Shown: positions 1 to 6,679, counted from the stretch's first letter. The stretch: DNA of 9,691 nucleotides from Spirochaetaceae bacterium (GCA_016649775.1 JAENWY010000065.1:1-9691), one strand, 5' to 3'. The notes: generated from the letters alone by a model not told the origin. A program made the numbers and translations.

Positions 1-186
1 GTAAAAAATCAATTTGGGATTCAAATTAAGAAAGTAGTTCTCGAAATAGCTAATAAAATAGGAATAGTTGACGCTAAAATCACCCTTATAGATAAGGGTG
101 CTCTTGATTGTGTAATCAGAGCAAGAACTTCTACAGCAATTTATAGAGCCTGTGGTAGTAAAGATTACAAGTGGGAGGCCAAATAA
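1..186 (+). CDS. citD: Citrate lyase acyl carrier protein (gamma subunit), 3' part only
   Basis: An open frame runs from base 1 to a TAA at 184-186, giving the last 61 residues of a protein whose start lies outside the window. The stretch KGALDCVIRAR (residues 32-42 of the visible part) is the conserved C-terminal signature of CitD, and citE and citF follow directly, so the call is firm. CitD normally has about 95-100 residues. The N-terminal serine that carries the phosphoribosyl-dephospho-CoA prosthetic group is therefore not visible. In the enzyme this subunit carries the acetyl/citryl group between CitF and CitE. The stop codon overlaps the citE start (TAATG), which suggests translational coupling. 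The tail after RACGSKDYKWEAK is lineage-specific. Confidence 0.93.
   Translation, partial: VKNQFGIQIKKVVLEIANKIGIVDAKITLIDKGALDCVIRARTSTAIYRACGSKDYKWEAK
173..178 (+). promoter_or_regulatory. Ribosome binding site that fixes the citE start
   Basis: GGGAGG lies inside the last codons of citD, 7 bases before the ATG at 186. An in-frame GTG at 171 overlaps this motif and has no Shine-Dalgarno sequence of its own. The ATG at 186 is therefore the better start, and it gives the N-terminus MEDRLRRTMMFVPG expected for CitE. Confidence 0.8.
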
Positions 187-1064
187 TGGAAGATAGGCTA
201 AGAAGAACAATGATGTTTGTCCCCGGAAATAATCCTGGTATGATTAAAGATGCATATATATATAAATGTGATTCTATAATGTTTGACCTTGAAGACAGTG
301 TTTCTTACTCTGAAAAAGATTCTGCAAGAGATTTAGTATACAATGCTCTAATGTCTATTGATTATGGTGACAAAGAACTTGTTGTTAGAATTAATGATCC
401 ACGCAGTGAAGGTGGTATCAATGATATTAAGGCTATGGTTGCTGCTAAAATTGATGTAATTCGTCTACCAAAGACAGAAACTGTTGATGATATATTTGTA
501 TGTGAAAAAGAAATAGCAAAAGCCGAAAAAGCAAATGGCTTTCCAGAAGGTACCATTAAGATGATGGCTGCTATTGAAAGTGCAGAAGGTGTAATCAATG
601 CTTGTGCTATTGCTAAATCTAGTAGTAGACTAATTGGTATAGCTCTTGGAGCTGAAGATTATGTTACAGATATGAAAACTACTCGTAGCCCTGAGGGCAC
701 AGAACTTTCATTTGCCCGTAGTATGATTATCCATGCAGCACGTTCAGCAAAGATTGCTGCAATAGATACTGTGTACTCTGATGTTAACAATGAAGAGGGA
801 CTGATTAAAGAAGTAACACTAATCAAACAACTCGGTTTTGATGGTAAGAGTGTAATCAATCCAAGACAGATAGAACCAATAATTAAGATTTATACTCCAA
901 CCTCTAAAGAGATTGCCAAAGCTCAAGCTATTATGGAAGCAATTGAAGAAGCACATAAAAAAGGTTCTGGTGTAATAGCACTTAAAGGTAAGATGATTGA
1001 TAAACCTATTGTAATGCGAGCTGAAAGAGTACTTAAACTTGCAAAAATTTCACACGTATTATAG
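186..1064 (+). CDS. citE: Citrate lyase beta subunit (citryl-CoA/citryl-ACP lyase)
   Basis: The product has 292 residues, the usual CitE length, and is a HpcH/HpaI-type TIM-barrel lyase. It cleaves the citryl thioester carried on CitD into oxaloacetate and acetyl-ACP, using Mg2+ in the cytoplasm. Visible family motifs are RRTMMFVPGNNPGM (6-19), DLEDSV (34-39), VVRIN with Arg68, RLPKTE (93-98), AAIESAEG with the metal-ligand candidate Glu131, GAEDY with Asp158, and GKSVINPRQI (210-219). No key residue appears to be missing. The start at ATG 186 overlaps the citD stop by one base and has a good GGGAGG site. citF begins 11 bases after the TAG stop, so citD, citE and citF are almost certainly co-transcribed. 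Confidence 0.95.
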   Translation: MEDRLRRTMMFVPGNNPGMIKDAYIYKCDSIMFDLEDSVSYSEKDSARDLVYNALMSIDYGDKELVVRINDPRSEGGINDIKAMVAAKIDVIRLPKTETVDDIFVCEKEIAKAEKANGFPEGTIKMMAAIESAEGVINACAIAKSSSRLIGIALGAEDYVTDMKTTRSPEGTELSFARSMIIHAARSAKIAAIDTVYSDVNNEEGLIKEVTLIKQLGFDGKSVINPRQIEPIIKIYTPTSKEIAKAQAIMEAIEEAHKKGSGVIALKGKMIDKPIVMRAERVLKLAKISHVL

Positions 1065-1075
1065 GAGTAAGAGAG

Positions 1076-2632
1076 ATGGATAAAAATTTCAAATTGAGTG
1101 ATATTAATAATTTAGATAAAATTGAAAGTCTCAACGGACTTTTTGATGGTAATAATGTTTTTAAAAATAGTGCTAATCTAGTAGAGAAAGAATGTAAAGT
1201 ATTATCGTCTCTTAAGGAAGCTATTATTAAGAGTGGACTTAAAGACGGAATGACAATATCATTTCACCACCATTTTAGGGATGGAGATTTTGTTCTTAAT
1301 AAAGTAATGAATGTAATTGCTGAGATGGGTATAAAAAATTTGACCCTTTCTGCTAGTTCTCTTTTAGCTATTCATGAACCTCTAATTGAACACATTAAAA
1401 ATGGTGTTGTAAAGAGAATTGAAACTAGTGGAGTAAGAGGGGAACTTGCTGAGCAAATTTCCAGGGGCTTAATGGATATTCCTGTAGTATTTCGCTCTCA
1501 CGGTGGTAGAGCCTATGCAATTCACAGTGGTCAGTTAAAGCTTGATGTAGCTTTCCTTGGTGCCGCTTCTTGTGATCCCTTTGGAAATGCCAATGGTTAT
1601 AGTAGAGATAATGATACTGGAATTATCTTTGGATCAATGGGATATGCTAAGACTGATGCTCAGTATGCTCATAAAGTAGTTATTGTAACAGATAACATTG
1701 TTCCTTTTCCTAATGTTCCAGCGGGAATTCCACAGTCAGATGTTGACTATGTTGTTAAAATTGATGCAGTAGGAGATCCTAAGGGTATTATGAGTGGTGC
1801 TACTCGTTTTACAAAGAATCCTAAAGAACTTATGATTGCAGAAACTGCTGCTGATGTTATTGAAGCTAGTGGTGTTTTTAATGATGGTTTTTCCATGCAG
1901 ATGGGAACAGGTGGAGCATCCCTTGCTACAGCTCGTTTCTTGAAGGAAAAAATGCTACGTAAAAATATAACTTGTAGTTTTGCTCTTGGTGGAATCACTG
2001 GACAGATTGTTAAATTGCATGAAGAGGGTTTAATCAAGAAACTTCTTGATGTTCAATCATTTGATTTAGATGCTGCAGATTCCCTTAAAAATAACCGTTT
2101 CCATCAACAGATTTCCGCATATTACTATGCATCTCCTGATAATCCAGGTTCAGCTGTTAATCAGTTAGACTTTTTAATTCTTTCAGCTCTTGAAGTTGAT
2201 GTTAACTTTAATGTTAACGTATTAACTGGTAGTGATGGTGTAATTAGGGGTGCTATTGGTGGTCATCAAGATACTGCCGCAGGTGCTTCTTTATCAATTA
2301 TCACCTGTCCTTTAACTAGAGGTAGAATTGCTACTGTTGTTGATAAGGTTAATACTATTGTAACTCCAGGTAAGACTATCGATATTATAGTTACTGACCA
2401 AGGTGTTGCTGTTAACCCCCTTAGACCTGATCTTAAGGAGAAACTTGAAGTTGCGGGCATTAATATAACAACCATTGAAATGCTTCGTGATAAGGCTGCA
2501 AGTTTAGTGGGCCATTCTCTTCCAATTGAATATACAGAGAAAGTTGTTGGTATTGTTACTTATCGTGATGGATCTATTATTGATGTTATTCATCAGATCA
2601 AAGAATACGATGATGAATCTTTAGATTTCTAA
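1076..2632 (+). CDS. citF: Citrate lyase alpha subunit (citrate:acetyl-ACP transferase)
   Basis: The product has 518 residues, the normal size for CitF. It exchanges the acetyl group on CitD for citrate, making citryl-ACP for CitE and releasing acetate. Recognisable blocks are FHHHFRDGD (63-71), SGVRGELAEQ (118-127), SHGGRAYAIHSG (141-152), GAASCDPFGNANG (162-174), MGTGGASLAT (276-285), GAIGGHQDTAAGAS (392-405) and TDQGVAVNPLRPDL (440-453). All belong to the citrate lyase alpha family. AGGAG at 1063-1067 overlaps the citE stop and lies 8 bases before the ATG. The operon ends here: an 11-bp-stem terminator follows 20 bases after the stop. The common downstream maturation genes citX and citG are absent, so they must lie upstream of the window or elsewhere if the enzyme is active. 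Confidence 0.96.
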   Translation: MDKNFKLSDINNLDKIESLNGLFDGNNVFKNSANLVEKECKVLSSLKEAIIKSGLKDGMTISFHHHFRDGDFVLNKVMNVIAEMGIKNLTLSASSLLAIHEPLIEHIKNGVVKRIETSGVRGELAEQISRGLMDIPVVFRSHGGRAYAIHSGQLKLDVAFLGAASCDPFGNANGYSRDNDTGIIFGSMGYAKTDAQYAHKVVIVTDNIVPFPNVPAGIPQSDVDYVVKIDAVGDPKGIMSGATRFTKNPKELMIAETAADVIEASGVFNDGFSMQMGTGGASLATARFLKEKMLRKNITCSFALGGITGQIVKLHEEGLIKKLLDVQSFDLDAADSLKNNRFHQQISAYYYASPDNPGSAVNQLDFLILSALEVDVNFNVNVLTGSDGVIRGAIGGHQDTAAGASLSIITCPLTRGRIATVVDKVNTIVTPGKTIDIIVTDQGVAVNPLRPDLKEKLEVAGINITTIEMLRDKAASLVGHSLPIEYTEKVVGIVTYRDGSIIDVIHQIKEYDDESLDF

Positions 2633-2652
2633 TTCTATATTAGTTAATTCAT

Positions 2653-2720
2653 AAGGCCCGAAAGTATTTCTTCTATTGAAATGACTTTATTTCGGGCCTT
2701 TGTTATCTATTTTTGTTTTT
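2653..2720 (+). terminator. Intrinsic terminator of the citrate lyase operon
   Basis: AAGGCCCGAAA (2653-2663) pairs perfectly with TTTCGGGCCTT (2690-2700). The 26-base loop holds a smaller nested stem (ATTTC 2666-2670 with GAAAT 2678-2682). A T-rich run, interrupted at first, then follows to about 2720. The GC core stands out strongly from its AT-rich surroundings. It begins 20 bases after the citF stop and closes the operon. Confidence 0.85.
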
Positions 2721-2896
2721 GAATTTTTCCTATTTGCTATTATACAAATTTTAACGAATTATAAAATTTTTTTTTGATAAATAAATAGGAGACTATATTT
2801 AATAATCATAAATTACAATATAAATCTCATATTGCCAAATAAAGTATAATAACTGCTTGTTATTGCTCATCCTAGTTTTCTTTTTGACTACTTAAG
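2721..2896. other. AT-rich gene-free spacer
   Basis: Between the citF terminator and the candidate promoter of the next operon I see no convincing coding frame, RNA gene or extended repeat. The stretch is very AT-rich, with A- and T-runs such as the poly-T near 2768-2776, and separates two independent plus-strand transcription units. Confidence 0.5.
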
Positions 2897-2925
2897 TTGT
2901 TGCAAATTTATGAAAGTATTATACT
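2897..2925 (+). promoter_or_regulatory. Candidate sigma-70-type promoter of the ACT/GNAT operon
   Basis: TTGTTG (2897-2902) and TATACT (2920-2925) are separated by 17 bases. Transcription would begin near 2932, leaving a leader of about 60 bases before the ATG at 2991. A second, weaker pair is TTGTTA (2941-2946) with TATAAA (2962-2967), spaced by 15. In DNA this AT-rich such boxes can occur by chance, but the spacing and position are right. Confidence 0.45.
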
Positions 2926-2990
2926 AATTTTATAAGCATATTGTTATAATTATTCTATTTGTATAAAATATTATATAATAAGAGGTTTTT

Positions 2991-3359
2991 ATGATTATTG
3001 AAATATTAAGCCAAGAGTTTGCAGTTTGCAAAGTAAAAAATTTGAAAGAAGTTAATTTTAATGAAATTTTTACTTTTCTATCTAAAACTGATGAAGAGTT
3101 ATCCTTGGTATGTCCTATAGAGAGTGTTCCTGAAAATTCTCTAGAAGTAGAAAAGGATTGGAGAGCTTTTAGAATTAAAGGAGTTCTTGATTTTTCTTTG
3201 ATAGGTATATTGTCTAAGATTTCTGGAATTTTATCTGACAATGGTATAGGTATTTTTGTAATTTCTACTTTTAATACAGATTATGTTTTAGTTAAAAAGA
3301 ATAGTTTAGATAAAGCAAAATTAAAGTTATCTGAAAATGGATACAAATTTATTAATTAA
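2991..3359 (+). CDS. Small ACT-domain protein (ACT_7/CASTOR-like)
   Basis: The protein has 122 residues and no signal peptide or membrane segment, so it should be cytoplasmic. The C-terminal half (about 57-118), beginning WRAFRIKGVLDFSLIGIL and continuing through SDNGIGIFVISTFNTDYVLVK, has the strand-helix-strand-strand-helix-strand pattern of the ACT domain. This pattern is typical of the stand-alone two-ACT-like proteins grouped with ACT_7 and the CASTOR fold. The N-terminal half (1-50) would be the degenerate first ACT-like unit. Such domains usually bind amino acids or similar small ligands; the ligand here cannot be read from sequence. AGAGG (2981-2985) lies 5 bases before the ATG. A GNAT acetyltransferase gene follows after 20 bases, so the two are probably one operon. 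Confidence 0.8.
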   Translation: MIIEILSQEFAVCKVKNLKEVNFNEIFTFLSKTDEELSLVCPIESVPENSLEVEKDWRAFRIKGVLDFSLIGILSKISGILSDNGIGIFVISTFNTDYVLVKKNSLDKAKLKLSENGYKFIN

Positions 3360-3379
3360 TTAGAAAGGAAAGTGAAAAT

Positions 3380-3691
3380 ATGGACAATTATGAAATAAGT
3401 GAAAATAGAATATCATTGATAAATGAAGGACATCTTGATGCCTATATTGATTTTTCATTTACATATGAAATGGATGAGAGAGTAAGTTTTGACAAAGTAT
3501 TTGTTGATCCTGAATTAAGAGGTAAAAGCGTAGCAGCAAATTTAGTTAAATTTGGAGTTGATCACTTTAAAGAATTGAATATTAAAGTTATTGCAACTTG
3601 TCCTTTTGCTGATTTTTGGCTAATGAGAAATAAAAAAGAATATAGTGAATATATCATTTCCCCTAAAAATGGAGCAGTATGTAGTCTTTAA
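3380..3691 (+). CDS. Minimal GNAT acetyltransferase (YjdJ-like, Acetyltransf_CG type)
   Basis: The product has 103 residues, the small size of the single-domain Acetyltransf_CG family rather than full GNATs. The acetyl-CoA pyrophosphate-binding loop is VDPELRGKSVAANLV (42-56), with Arg47-Gly48-Lys49-Ser50-Val51-Ala52. Ser50 stands where Gly is usual (RGKG/RGQG). The family-typical Cys in ATCPFA (Cys74) is present. The N-terminus contains the expected strand pair, with SFTYEMDE resembling the 'L-x-Y...' strand. It should acetylate an unknown acceptor using acetyl-CoA in the cytoplasm. A Shine-Dalgarno-like AAAGGA (3364-3369) precedes the ATG, and the upstream ACT-domain gene ends 20 bases earlier. 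No strong terminator hairpin follows. Confidence 0.8.
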   Translation: MDNYEISENRISLINEGHLDAYIDFSFTYEMDERVSFDKVFVDPELRGKSVAANLVKFGVDHFKELNIKVIATCPFADFWLMRNKKEYSEYIISPKNGAVCSL

Positions 3692-3967
3692 TAATAAAAA
3701 AGAAGCGCTGTAATTTTCAAATAGTACTTGACTATCGAGCCACCTTATTCTTTTATAAATCTAATAAATAGGGTTCTTTTTTATATTATGAATTTTTACT
3801 TAAACAGAAAAAGGGGGAAAGACTACTTTTCTTATTTATAAGTACGCTTATAAAAAATGAGGCTTTATGGACCCTTAAATAGTTAAAGATGATAATCTAT
3901 TAACAATGAAAAGGGCTTAGAGTATTCTAAAGTTTCTCAAGTATTAATTAATATTTTTTTCTATTTT
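3692..3967. other. Gene-free AT-rich region between convergent genes
   Basis: These 276 bases lie between two converging genes. No credible coding frame is visible; the longest readings are short and lack starts. The only clear structure is the inverted repeat at 3835-3854. ATAAAAAAGAA just after the GNAT stop is complementary to TTCTTTTTTAT about 70 bases later. It is AT-only and too distant to call a terminator. Confidence 0.5.
3835..3854. repeat. Perfect 8-bp inverted repeat, TTTATAAG-TACG-CTTATAAA
   Basis: TTTATAAG (3835-3842) and CTTATAAA (3847-3854) are exact reverse complements around the 4-base loop TACG. The position, between convergent GNAT and outer-membrane-like genes, would suit a transcription stop. 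However, the stem is AT-rich and only a short A-run (3852-3857) follows on the plus strand, with no T-run on either strand's exit side. A protein-binding site is equally possible. Confidence 0.5.
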
Positions 3968-4555
3968 TTAAAAAGGAATTAGAATATTTAATTTAAAGGC
4001 CATTAAAACCATATTAAAAAAGGATGAATTATAATCAATTAATTCATTCCAAGGTTCTTCTATAGGTTGTTCCATAAAATCTGTTTTTTTATTTTCAAAT
4101 CCCAATATAGGGATATTCATACTTAAAGAAAGTTCTAAATCTTTTTTATTATCTTTATAAAATGTGTAACCTATTTCTCCATAAGGACCAATAGTAACGC
4201 AAGTATAATGTGAATGCTCATCTGAAAAATCAAATTGCATAAATACATCTGAATTCAGTCCTATATTTAAGAAAAAAGAATTATAAGAAATAAGTCTATA
4301 ATTTAATGTTCCATGAAAACAAATGGTTTCAAAGAAATCTTGTACAGTTGCCTCATTAAATTTATCTTTACTTTCAAGAATTGCAAAAAGAGGATAACTT
4401 ATTGTTCCCTTTATATTGAAGTTATTGGTTCTTTGATTTAAGGAAATCCCAATATCATTAAAATTGATATCTATACCCTTTCTATAAGATGTATTAGCAA
4501 ATAATGGTGAATATATATTTAAAATAATTAGCAATATAAATAGCATTTTTTTCAT
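3968..4555 (-). CDS. Exported protein of unknown function, probably outer-membrane or periplasmic
   Basis: I do not recognise a family. The product has 195 residues. The N-terminus MKKMLFILLIILNIYSPLFA (1-20) is a classical signal peptide with a likely signal-peptidase I cut after Ala20; there is no lipobox Cys. The mature part shows alternating polar/hydrophobic stretches, for example FNIKGTISYPLF, GPYGEIGYTFY and LELSLSMNIPILGF. It ends in LMAFKLNILIPF, an amphipathic strand with terminal Phe like the last strand of beta-barrel proteins handled by BamA. A small outer-membrane barrel is therefore the best guess and implies a diderm host. The ATG at 4553-4555 has only a weak Shine-Dalgarno (ATAAG). 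It stands alone: the nearest upstream gene on the same strand is more than 500 bases away, behind a terminator. Confidence 0.65.
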   Translation of the reverse strand: MKKMLFILLIILNIYSPLFANTSYRKGIDINFNDIGISLNQRTNNFNIKGTISYPLFAILESKDKFNEATVQDFFETICFHGTLNYRLISYNSFFLNIGLNSDVFMQFDFSDEHSHYTCVTIGPYGEIGYTFYKDNKKDLELSLSMNIPILGFENKKTDFMEQPIEEPWNELIDYNSSFFNMVLMAFKLNILIPF

Positions 4556-4613
4556 ATCTTATAATAATCATTTTTTTTTATAAATCCATCAATAATCATA
4601 GTAGATATTATAT

Positions 4614-4629
4614 TTTATTTATTTATTTA
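4614..4629. repeat. Short tetranucleotide run (TTTA)4
   Basis: Four tandem TTTA units lie about 60 bases upstream of the start of the exported-protein gene (which reads leftward) and include the final stop of the decayed reading frame at 4623-4929. Four units is short, but tetranucleotide tracts near surface-protein genes can vary in length. Chance in AT-rich DNA is a fair alternative. Confidence 0.4.
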
Positions 4630-4929
4630 TTGAATATAAAGGAACTATCGGTAACATATTTCTCAATTTTCCTTTTTTCTGCTTGAGTTATATCAGTATT
4701 AGAATAGTCTAAGGTAATTTTTGTTATAATCTTTTTAATGAAATCTTAATAACATTTAAAAAAGTACAAGTAGTAGATATTAATCAAAGATTAGAGGGAC
4801 TATGAATCCACTAAAAATAAAGAATTGATGATAATCTTAAAAACTAGTTTAGTTATTGCTACTGAATCCAAACGTTCAAAGCCTTAAAGTTCTAATTTTT
4901 GTTCTTATTTTTTCAGCCTTTTCACACAT
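4623..4929 (-). pseudogene. Candidate decayed gene of unknown identity
   Basis: Read on the minus strand, this otherwise empty interval contains protein-like pieces in order. First comes an ATG at 4927-4929 with a 17-residue lysine-rich start (MCEKAEKIRTKIRTLRL, then stop). After a frameshift comes GFERLDSVAITKLVFK and onward (4883-4800). In the same frame, beyond three in-frame stops, a 40-residue C-terminal-like piece follows at 4745-4623 containing KITLDYSNTDITQAEKRKIE and ending at TAA. The charged, low-Leu composition of the last piece differs from the F/I/Y/stop-rich translation typical of random AT-rich DNA. No family is recognisable. An upstream relic of a gene in line with the exported-protein gene is my inference; chance cannot be excluded without a homology search. 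Confidence 0.3.
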
Positions 4930-4980
4930 TTATTGTTCTAATTGACTTTATTAGTAGCTTGACTTGACAATTCAAGAGAT

Positions 4981-5013
4981 AAAAACATAAATCTGCTTGG
5001 ATAAGCAGATTTA
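4981..5013 (-). terminator. Intrinsic terminator of the nucleotidyltransferase-HAD operon
   Basis: On the minus strand the sequence reads TAAATCTGCTT, loop ATCC, AAGCAGATTTA, followed by TGTTTTT. The 11-bp perfect stem with a 4-base loop and a T-run is a textbook rho-independent terminator. It lies about 70 bases downstream of the HAD stop codon (5084-5086). The plus-strand side lacks a T-run, so it acts in one direction. Confidence 0.9.
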
Positions 5014-5019
5014 CATGTG

Positions 5020-5058
5020 AATGTTAACTCATTTTATTGTTTTTTTGGCATTAACATT
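5020..5058. repeat. 8-bp inverted repeat AATGTTAA / TTAACATT around a T-rich loop
   Basis: AATGTTAA (5020-5027) and TTAACATT (5051-5058) are exact complements separated by 23 bases. The element lies in the 3' untranslated part of the HAD transcript, just before its main terminator. It may simply add structure to the mRNA tail; no function can be assigned. Confidence 0.4.
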
Positions 5059-5083
5059 GATTTCTAGTCAAGTTGCGCTATTT

Positions 5084-5977
5084 TTAATATTTTGTATTCT
5101 GATTTGCTAGTTTAGTATCATTAATATGCTTATCTTCTAATACTTCATCCACTTTAGTTTTTAGGATAATAGCTTTTATGAGTTTATCAATTTGTGTTCC
5201 TTCACTGTAATCAGCTGGTGTAAAGTATCTAATACGATTTTCTTTAATCATTCTGAATACTTTAGAAGTGTCCTCTGTATTAGGATTATAAACACCAATA
5301 GCATGACCACCATTTGTATTTACTAACTTCATACAAGGTATATCAGTATCACTATCGCCTATATATGCAATATTTCTAAAGGGAACTCTGATTTCGTCTT
5401 GTGAGAAGAATTGATTAACACTTTGGTCATTAACATCTAATACACCTTTTGAAATTCTAAATAGAAATTGTGTTTTGTTAGTATAATTGACAGCTTGAGC
5501 TGGCCATTTAGCAACTCCTCTCTCATTAAAATAAAAAGATGAAGCAAAGATTTTCTCAAATTCATTGTTTTTTGCCATTGTAGTTCCTTCAATCATTTCT
5601 TTAATACCTGAGGAAATAATATAGTGTTCAACAATAACTCCATTTTGAGCTCCGTATTCTTTTATACGCTTAAACCAAGTCTCAACGCCTTTGAATAGTT
5701 CAACTTTAGAACCATAATCTGCTAGAGTTTTCTTTGATACAATAAAGTTCCCTTGTGCTTCTTCAACCATTTTAAACATATAGGCAAGATTTGAGTCCAT
5801 TTCATTTTCTCTAGAAACTTTATTAGAATCTTTCCAGAATTTGCCAATATCGTAGCCAACATCTTGAATGAATCCTTGAGCTTGCATGTCGTTTGGAGAC
5901 AAAGTTTTATCAAAATCATAACATATTGCTAGAACTGGTAAGTCTTCTTTATATTTTCTTTTAAATTGATTTTCCAT
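5084..5977 (-). CDS. HAD-superfamily phosphatase, SerB-like class with C1 cap
   Basis: The protein has 297 residues and is cytoplasmic. All four HAD motifs are intact: YDFDKTLS (20-27) with nucleophile Asp21 and acid/base Asp23; IISSG (120-124) with Ser122/123; Lys168 in YTNKTQ (or Lys177 in RISKG); and IGDSDTDIP (206-214) with the Mg2+-binding acidic residues. The segment of about 28-115 between motifs I and II is the helical C1 cap, as in the PF12710-type HAD hydrolases. It should remove phosphate from a small metabolite; the cap does not reveal the substrate. AGAGGT lies about 8 bases before the ATG. It follows the nucleotidyltransferase gene by 44 bases on the same strand and ends before a strong terminator, so the two form an operon. 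The last 15 residues are polar and probably disordered. Confidence 0.87.
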   Translation of the reverse strand: MENQFKRKYKEDLPVLAICYDFDKTLSPNDMQAQGFIQDVGYDIGKFWKDSNKVSRENEMDSNLAYMFKMVEEAQGNFIVSKKTLADYGSKVELFKGVETWFKRIKEYGAQNGVIVEHYIISSGIKEMIEGTTMAKNNEFEKIFASSFYFNERGVAKWPAQAVNYTNKTQFLFRISKGVLDVNDQSVNQFFSQDEIRVPFRNIAYIGDSDTDIPCMKLVNTNGGHAIGVYNPNTEDTSKVFRMIKENRIRYFTPADYSEGTQIDKLIKAIILKTKVDEVLEDKHINDTKLANQNTKY

Positions 5978-6021
5978 AATTTATACCTCTATTTCTTCTC
6001 ATTTTACATTGATTAATAAAT

Positions 6022-6663
6022 TTACACAAGAATTTTACATTTCAATGAATTCTTAATTAATTCATTGTAACTATCTTGAGTATCAATATCACTGATATAG
6101 GCCTTGTCTTCTGACTCAAATTTAAAAGTATCTACTCTTTTTAGAAAGGATCTAAGACCTTCTTTTTTGCCATTTGAATTTAATGAAATAATTTGCTTAT
6201 TTAATCTACTTTGTAGTAGTACTGGATGCCCAAAGGTATTACTAACAAAAGGTCTAAGTGCATCATGATTTTCTAGTTTTTGCAATAAATCTAAATAATG
6301 ATGCCCTTCAATTAATGGCAAGTCAGCTACTGTTATAAAATAAGGTTCATTTTTTTGAGTGATATTGCAATTTGATAATATTTTTTCTAAATATTTTACA
6401 CCTGTTATTAATGAAGATAATTGGCCTGATTCATAAATTTCATTATGGATTGATTCTATTCTAATATTTAATTTTCTTTCTATATTTTTTATTTCTTCAT
6501 CCATAATTTCTTTATAACAACCTGTTACAATGATTGGAATTAAAGAAACATCTAAAATACTATTAACCATATGAAAGAGAATACTTTCATCTTTATATTC
6601 CATTAGTAATTTTGGTTCTTTCATTCTTGCAGCAGTTCCTGCTGCAAGTATTATCACATACAT
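6022..6663 (-). CDS. MobA/MocA-like nucleotidyltransferase
   Basis: The 213-residue protein is a single NTP_transf_3 domain, the usual length of MocA/YgfJ-type enzymes. Visible motifs are the nucleotide-binding loop LAAGTAARMKEPKLL (6-20), ESGQLSSLITGV (78-89, corresponding to the GMSxSLxxG block), VADLPLI (112-118) with metal-binding candidate Asp114, FGHPVLL (144-150), KKEGLRSFLKR (166-176) and SDIDTQDSY (191-199). MocA family members transfer CMP to molybdopterin, but relatives use sugar phosphates or other acceptors. No molybdenum enzyme genes lie nearby, so the cofactor role is unproven. AGGAG (complement of 6672-6676) lies 8 bases before the ATG. It heads an operon with the HAD phosphatase and is divergent from the DUF554 gene. 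Confidence 0.85.
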   Translation of the reverse strand: MYVIILAAGTAARMKEPKLLMEYKDESILFHMVNSILDVSLIPIIVTGCYKEIMDEEIKNIERKLNIRIESIHNEIYESGQLSSLITGVKYLEKILSNCNITQKNEPYFITVADLPLIEGHHYLDLLQKLENHDALRPFVSNTFGHPVLLQSRLNKQIISLNSNGKKEGLRSFLKRVDTFKFESEDKAYISDIDTQDSYNELIKNSLKCKILV

Positions 6664-6679
6664 AATTGTTTCTCCTATA

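Noticed and set aside
362..598. Open frame on the minus strand inside citE
   Set aside because: It is antisense to a well-conserved gene, has no ribosome binding site and a low-complexity Ser/Ile/Leu-rich translation.
659..859. Second minus-strand open frame inside citE
   Set aside because: It is a shadow of citE, with no start context and no recognisable protein.
1747..2475. Two minus-strand open frames inside citF (1747-2037 and 2266-2475)
   Set aside because: Both are antisense to conserved CitF motifs and explained by its codon pattern.
2930..3241. Minus-strand frame covering the ACT gene start
   Set aside because: It is antisense to a gene with a family match and runs through its promoter leader; no protein family is visible.
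4962..5073. ACTTGAC (4962-4968) and GTCAAGT (5067-5073) as possible ends of a small element around the terminator
   Set aside because: Seven bases is too short and there are no flanking duplications; chance is likely.
2701..5083. Search for CRISPR repeats, tRNA or riboswitch-like folds in the gene-free stretches
   Set aside because: No regularly spaced repeats, tRNA cloverleaf motifs or recognisable riboswitch cores were seen by eye; the region is AT-rich and mostly unstructured.
5722..5919. Alternate-frame 65-residue reading within the HAD gene
   Set aside because: It overlaps the motif I and cap region of an intact HAD protein in another frame and has no ribosome binding site.
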